Assembly: GCA_000442125.1 (NCBI GenBank)
Contig: KE546975.1
Coordinates: forward strand, 1-64,000
Source: Opeltia flavorubescens
Lineage: Eukaryota; Ascomycota; Lecanoromycetes; Teloschistales; Teloschistaceae
Direction: 5' to 3'
Length of the DNA stretch: 64,000 nt
Shown here: piece after piece, positions 59,548-64,000 of the stretch
Position numbering within the stretch: position 1 is the stretch's first letter
Layout: each line of letters opens with the position of its first letter
Made by a program: the position numbers and the translations under genes
The notes under the pieces: model-generated
Databases searched by the model: none
The model's input: only the letters and a program-made list of their open reading frames with translations
Told to the model about the DNA's origin: nothing

Positions 59548-60198
59548 ATGCCTCTCTACGACATCCAAAACCCTTCCCCCACCCAACCCCCGCTGCCCGA
59601 CCCTCTCCCTCCAACCTTTAGCCTACGCACCCCAGCCATTAAAGACATATGGCGCAAACCACCCTCACACAATACCTTCAACGCCCCCTACCTCATTCGC
59701 ACCCTTCCTCTCTCCCACCTCCGCTCAGCCCGCGTCACCATATCCGCACCCTGGGCCACAAAGTTCGACCAAGGCGGCTTGCTCTTGATTATCCCCGCCA
59801 AAGGCAACAGGGAGAAAGATCAATGGATAAAGACCGGCATTGAGTTCTTCGAAGGCCGACCCAACATAAGCACCGTCGCATGCGATACTTGGGCAGATTG
59901 GAGCTTGGCGCCTTTGTCTTCAGACACTGCGGAGGGGAAAGCGACGGTAGAAATAACGCGCGACGTACGGGAGGGCGGGAAAAAGACATGTACGTTATGG
60001 GTGCATAGCGTGGAGACGTCATCGACGGGCGAAAGCAGGACGGCACTGAGGGAAATATCCTGGGTTTTCGACGAGGGCAATCTGGAGGAGGAATGCAAGA
60101 TTGGGGTGTATGTGGCGAAGCCGATTGCAGATGAGTTGAATCCTGATAACGAGCTGGAGGTGACGTTCGAGGATCTGAGGGTTGAGACGTGGGAGTAA
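59548..60198 (+). CDS. DUF1349 domain protein (concanavalin-like fold), 216 aa
   Basis: Single exon. I chose the ATG at 59548 (MPLYDIQNP) because the in-frame sequence between 59368 and it lacks family character. The body matches DUF1349: FSLRTPAIKDIWRKPPSHNT, RVTISAPWATKFDQGGLLLI, DQWIKTGIEFFEGRPNISTV with ACDTWADWSL, then LREISWVFDEGNLEEECKIG and VYVAKPIADELNPDNELEVT as the closing strands. The family has a jelly-roll like that of glycan-binding or glycan-cleaving proteins. Fungal members are cytosolic or peripheral and uncharacterised. No signal peptide is seen. It is divergent from the DUF1330-like gene. Confidence 0.88.
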   Translation: MPLYDIQNPSPTQPPLPDPLPPTFSLRTPAIKDIWRKPPSHNTFNAPYLIRTLPLSHLRSARVTISAPWATKFDQGGLLLIIPAKGNREKDQWIKTGIEFFEGRPNISTVACDTWADWSLAPLSSDTAEGKATVEITRDVREGGKKTCTLWVHSVETSSTGESRTALREISWVFDEGNLEEECKIGVYVAKPIADELNPDNELEVTFEDLRVETWE

Positions 60199-60581
60199 GT
60201 TTGGAAGTCATGGATAGGGACTCAGGAGATGTCGGATTGACTGAATGCTTCTTGGAAAGAGGATGCTTACTTTGATAAAATTCCGGGGTAGGGGTCATGG
60301 CGGATGTTGAAGGCCTGTTGAAGAGGCATGACAGACAGGCATTCTGCCGTCGATGAAAGCTGGTGTCGAGCCACCCATAGCAGTCATTCCTCCCACTTCG
60401 TACTATAAGTAGGAACTCTTGATGCAGCAATGTCGAAAACCTGATGAGCAGGTCAGCGCGTGACATTGAGGGAGCCTAGGCCCGTTATCTAAATCTGCGC
60501 CATCTAGTTTACGTACCTAAGAGTGAACTTCTCCGCTATGTTCGTCACCGTCAATCGATCCCTCTCAAGTAGGTGGACCTC
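60199..60581. terminator. Convergent 3' intergenic region
   Basis: A 383-base gap between the convergent DUF1349 and gamma-glutamyltranspeptidase genes, with no element recognised. Confidence 0.4.
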
Positions 60582-62498
60582 TTATATGACCATGCCCGCA
60601 CTATCGCTCTGCCTTGTTTCCGCAACTGCTTCGAAAGCTCCGCCCACGAGCCTCCGAACGATAGACGCAGAGCTGTATCCTGTCGGCACTCGCTCAATCA
60701 CATGTCCCCTCTCTTCCATAGCTTCTACCGTCGCATTGTCGTAGTCCCATTCCACAGCTAGGACATTCGGTATCAATTGATCGTGCAATCTTGCCGCTTT
60801 CACACCCGCGAAAGTCGTCATGTTGTACAGTAGGATGTCGAGGACATTTTGTGCCACAGCAGTGATGATTCTTGACCCACCCGCAGCACCGAATACCACA
60901 AGATCCTTCGGATCGGTCTTCGAGATAGCGATGAGTGGTGCCATGGACGAAAGGGGACGTTTGTAGGGAGCAATGTAATTTGCTGGCGAAGGACGGTAGC
61001 CAAATTGATTGGAGTGAGAGGGGATGGAGAAGTCGTTCATCTGATTGTTCATGATGATGCCACTTTCGGGAACCATGACGTGGGAGCCGAAATAGAGATT
61101 AATGGTAGTCGTGAGGGAGATTGCAAGACCAGAGGCATCGGCGGTTGAGATTTGAGAAGTACCATGGCTATTTTCATGGTGAGCAATCAAGAAGAGGGTA
61201 GGCGAGAGAGGGGTGAAACGCACTCGTGATGGCTTTCAAAGCCGTCGGGGTTGTAGGCCGAAACATTCTGAGTGCGGTCGTCAAGAATCCTTGAGCGGAT
61301 TGATGCAGCATAGCTGTCACTTAAGATGTCTGTCTCGAACTCGGGGAAGTTGGCAAGGAAGTCGGAGTCACCGAAGCTTGCTCTCTTCACAAGTCAGTGT
61401 GAGACTAAATACAAGGCGTTTGTGACGAACCTTAGCGTATCCAAAGCGCATAGCTTCAACGAGCCGATGGGTGCTCGTATTTAACATCTCAGCGGAAGTA
61501 AAATCTGAGTAACCTTCGATAGCCTTGAGTATACTGAGTATTATCGCCCCACTGGCTGGAGTGCCGCACGCAAAAGCCCGATAGCCGTGAAAGTCGATCT
61601 CAACCGGCTTGCGCACAATCGTAGTGTACCCTTCCAAGTCCGAAGCTGTCATCGTCCCGTTTGTGTTTGATATAGCGGCAGCGATCTGAGCAGCGATTGC
61701 TCCCTCGTAGAATGAATCGGCCCCAGTCTCTGCGATGACCTCCAAAGTGTTCGCATATCGTTCCCTTATTATTCGATCACCCAGTCCTACCCTTGTCCCA
61801 TTCGGTGCAAAATCGAGGGCCCACGCAGGATCATCTGTAAGGAAAGCCCTGATCTCATCAACGCGAGCAGCGCTTCGCCGATCATGTGTCGTAGGCAGTC
61901 CCATCGCATGTGCAAGATCTTCCGATACCCTGAAGCCCTTTCTAGCCAGATCGACGGAGGGTTGCACGAGGTTCGACCATGGTAGCTTGCCGTATTGCTT
62001 ATGGATGTACTCAAGGCCTCGAAGCTGACCAGGAACTCCACTGGCAAGTCCGCCGTGAATAGAACCCTCGACGTTATCTTTGAACATGTTAACGTCTGCC
62101 GCTGCTGGCGCCGTCTCTCGGAAGTCAATCGATTCGAAGGTGCCATTCGGGGCTCTGATGAGAGCAAGTCCACCTCCTCCGATCCCGCTATGGTACATGT
62201 TGACAACGCCGACACATAAGGTTGTTCCGACTGCCTGTAGTTCATCAGCTGGGACTCGAAGGTCACAAGGAGTAGAACGAACAGCATCAGCTGCATTTCC
62301 ACCTGCTTGAATGAGGTCAATGCCAATTTGAGTGCATAACTTGTTTTCCGATGCGACCGCTCCCAATCTGTCACGGACTGATCCTTCGTCAATAGGGTGG
62401 ATAAGCGGTGTGTAGAGTGCCGTGAAGTAGGCGATGATGGCGAAGAAGAGTAAGAAAGCCAAAACAGCTTCGGGTCGTCCGGGCCATGATGGAGACAT
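60582..62498 (-). CDS. Gamma-glutamyltranspeptidase
   Basis: Four exons (62498-62283, 62234-61431, 61384-61224, 61167-60582) give 588 aa. An N-terminal signal anchor (AVLAFLLFFAIIAYFTALY) precedes the large subunit: GAVASENKLCTQIGIDLIQA, GGNAADA joined to AVGTTLCVGVVNMYHSGIGG, IDFRETAPAAADVNMF and ASGVPGQLRGLEYIHKQYGK. The autocleavage site is DHGTSQISTADASGL with catalytic Thr397. The small subunit carries GSHVMVPESGIIMNNQMNDF and FGAAGGSRIITAV. GGT cleaves the gamma-glutamyl bond of glutathione and its conjugates, in the secretory pathway or vacuole. A canonical copy often has His where this has Gln after the Thr-Ser. It is likely a housekeeping gene of the glutathione cycle; a link to the nearby cluster is possible only if the pathway makes glutathione adducts. 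Confidence 0.93.
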
Positions 62499-63383
62499 GA
62501 GATAGCTTCGTGCAAGGCGACTTTCGTGTAGAAGAGGTATGGGTCTCCATCGGGAGAAAGGAACAAGACGTTCCGGTGAGATCCATGAAGGAACTAGGGC
62601 CTTTGAAAGTCTTATCTAAGCTCGTTTTTGGATGACAGCTTGGCATCACGTGTGTGTCTGCAGGGACAAAAGGGTGCAGCGCTCCTCGGCAATGCATTCT
62701 GTAGCCAGCTAAGGAAAGTTTAGCCAGAAAGCAAGAGTAAGCGAGGAGCGGACAAACCAATAATTACACCCGTCATGAAGCCATTGTCTGGGTACAGAAG
62801 AAGTGTGTAGTAAACATTGGACTTATCGGGTGTCGCAGGCTGTATGTATTGAAGAGTAGGTGATGCGATAATTCATATATTGGGTGATGGACTGTGCGAA
62901 AGTCTCATTAGCGGCAACTCAGTCAGGAAAGAAACTACGAATTAGTATCGATACCTAAGGCTCCACTTTTGATAAATTATAGAAGGCGCGAGGCAAACAG
63001 GCAGCAACCCACTAGATCACTAGCCTGTTTTAGCGGTGGAAGAAAACTTTGTTCTAAAAAGGCTTCAATACAACATTGACAACGGTCCATTGGCAATGTC
63101 CATAGCAATACCTGTCATCTACCTAAAGGCTCTACTCCGTATCCTAATCGTTCCCAGATACAAATAATATCCTACATGTGTAGACCATTACAGTCTCCTT
63201 GCAATCGGTCGTGATGGGTAAGCAGATACATGGTCAGTCGCCCCCATCATCTCTCCCGAATGATGGTATCACTACTATGTTGAGTCATAGTCCTAGCTTG
63301 AAACGCCTCTCTGTACACTCCTTGCCTGTGGTGATCCGGTAGTTGAGCGTCCATATCCTTGACGCCGAAATTTCTTTCTATGT
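62499..63383. promoter_or_regulatory. Intergenic region upstream of gamma-glutamyltranspeptidase
   Basis: About 885 bases. It contains the GGT promoter and the 3' end of the next minus-strand gene. A minus-strand frame (62760-62389) overlapping the GGT start shows no domain. Confidence 0.4.
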
Positions 63384-64000
63384 CTAGTATATGTCCTCGT
63401 CTTCACTGTCCGCCCAGAGCCATTTTTCATACGATCGAAGTTTTTTCATTGTTTCCATATTTCGAAACGCCCTCAACGGCGTCTTGACTTTTTGCTCCTC
63501 GACCATCTCGTCGAAACCAAGCAAATCTTGATTCATGTAGCCTCTGACCATATGTCTTGGTTTGATCTCGAAAAGAAAATGCGGCAATGTCATTGCTATG
63601 CTGAAATCCACCAAAAGTCCTTCTTTGTAATTGTCTGCTTTGATGTCCATGACGTATAGGCCCTGTTCACGGATTCTTTTCAGATCTTTCAACATCTTTC
63701 TCACGCCTTTCGGGCTCCAGGTGTTATCCCCGGGAGCAAAATCTTTGACAATGGCTCTAAGAGGAAGATCACTAGGTTGGTCCCAGCCGTTGACCCTAAA
63801 GTCCTTCCACAACTCCTTCTTAAATCGAACTGGCAGTATCAAATAACCGTGGCACCGTACAGCAACCTTTCCATTCAATCCGGCCTCGATCAATCTTCCG
63901 TAGGCGCGACATTCGTTATAGAAGGGGTCAAGGTAATAATCCAGCTCGTCTAAGGGAGCTTGTTCTCGCTGAGATCCCCATAGTGCATCATTGTCTTCTT
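63384..64000 (-). CDS. Sim4/FTA2-like kinase-fold protein, cut by the window edge
   Basis: The open frame runs from the stop at 63384 through the right edge, so the N-terminal part is missing. The visible 200-odd residues read DPFYNECRAYGRLIEAGLNG, KVAVRCHGYLILP, PLRAIVKDFAPGDN, VRKMLKDLKRIREQGLYVMD and IKADNYKEGLLVDFSIAMTL, and end with an acidic tail (LWADSEDEDIY). The layout resembles a degenerate protein-kinase fold: C-H-G, a VMDIKADNY loop in place of HRDxKxxN, and LVDFS in place of DFG. It matches the kinetochore Sim4 complex subunit FTA2 domain family (PF13095), which is expanded in filamentous ascomycetes. Whether it is a true kinetochore subunit or one of the expanded orphan copies cannot be told. 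Confidence 0.75.
   Translation of the reverse strand, partial: EDNDALWGSQREQAPLDELDYYLDPFYNECRAYGRLIEAGLNGKVAVRCHGYLILPVRFKKELWKDFRVNGWDQPSDLPLRAIVKDFAPGDNTWSPKGVRKMLKDLKRIREQGLYVMDIKADNYKEGLLVDFSIAMTLPHFLFEIKPRHMVRGYMNQDLLGFDEMVEEQKVKTPLRAFRNMETMKKLRSYEKWLWADSEDEDIY

Noticed and set aside
61187-62760. Several 60-260-codon frames overlapping gamma-glutamyltranspeptidase on both strands
   Set aside because: They are shadows of the real exons; the family motifs lie only in the chosen frames.

Overview
This window is a chromosome end from a filamentous ascomycete (Pezizomycotina). It opens with a CCCTAA telomere tract. The genes carry many short introns (about 45-110 nt) with GT...AG borders. 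The gene families are typical of that group: HET-domain proteins, PF20684-type fungal rhodopsin-like membrane proteins, an E-class P450, a berberine-bridge-type oxidase and a fungal PD-(D/E)XK relict. I cannot name the genus from sequence alone. All exon borders below were placed by eye from splice signals, reading frame and family similarity.

Layout: 1-101 is telomere. About 102-4790 is extremely AT-rich, TpA-rich DNA with no open frames, as left by repeat-induced point mutation (RIP). About 4.8-31 kb is a gene-poor subtelomere. It holds two secreted-protein genes (5.3 and 21.7 kb), a rhodopsin-like gene (8.3), a sulfotransferase-family gene (13.2), a metallo-beta-lactamase/NAPE-PLD-like hydrolase (16.0), two HET genes (17.5 and 26.9), a PD-(D/E)XK relict (20.4), a four-helix membrane protein (23.6), a protein of unknown function (25.1), and two more secreted proteins (28.8 and 29.9). 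About 33-41 kb holds a membrane-anchored FAD oxidase, a second rhodopsin-like gene with a frame problem, and an 11-exon P450 with unusual catalytic motifs.

The most interesting block is 43.6-57 kb. It has an adenylation-thiolation-condensation (A-T-C) protein and a phenylalanine/tyrosine ammonia-lyase-family (MIO) enzyme on the minus strand, and an O-methyltransferase and a phenol-hydroxylase-type FAD monooxygenase on the plus strand. The lyase and methyltransferase share a 1.04-kb divergent promoter region. I infer a small biosynthetic cluster that deaminates an aromatic amino acid to a cinnamate-type acid, decorates it by hydroxylation and O-methylation, and then activates and conjugates it on the A-T-C protein. 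In logic it resembles plant phenylpropanoid conjugation (PAL, COMT, 4CL, BAHD/HCT), with the ligase and the HxxxD acyltransferase fused through a carrier domain. There is no polyketide synthase, terpene cyclase, dedicated transporter or regulator in the window.

From 58 kb to the end the content looks more like core chromosome: a DUF1330-like protein, a DUF1349 protein, a gamma-glutamyltranspeptidase, and a Sim4/FTA2-like protein cut by the window edge. A 230-240-bp dispersed repeat occurs in opposite orientations at 32.5 and 57.2 kb. Six isolated N bases (9533, 14725, 17520, 22481, 45185, 49907) mark unresolved positions; two of them fall in cluster genes.
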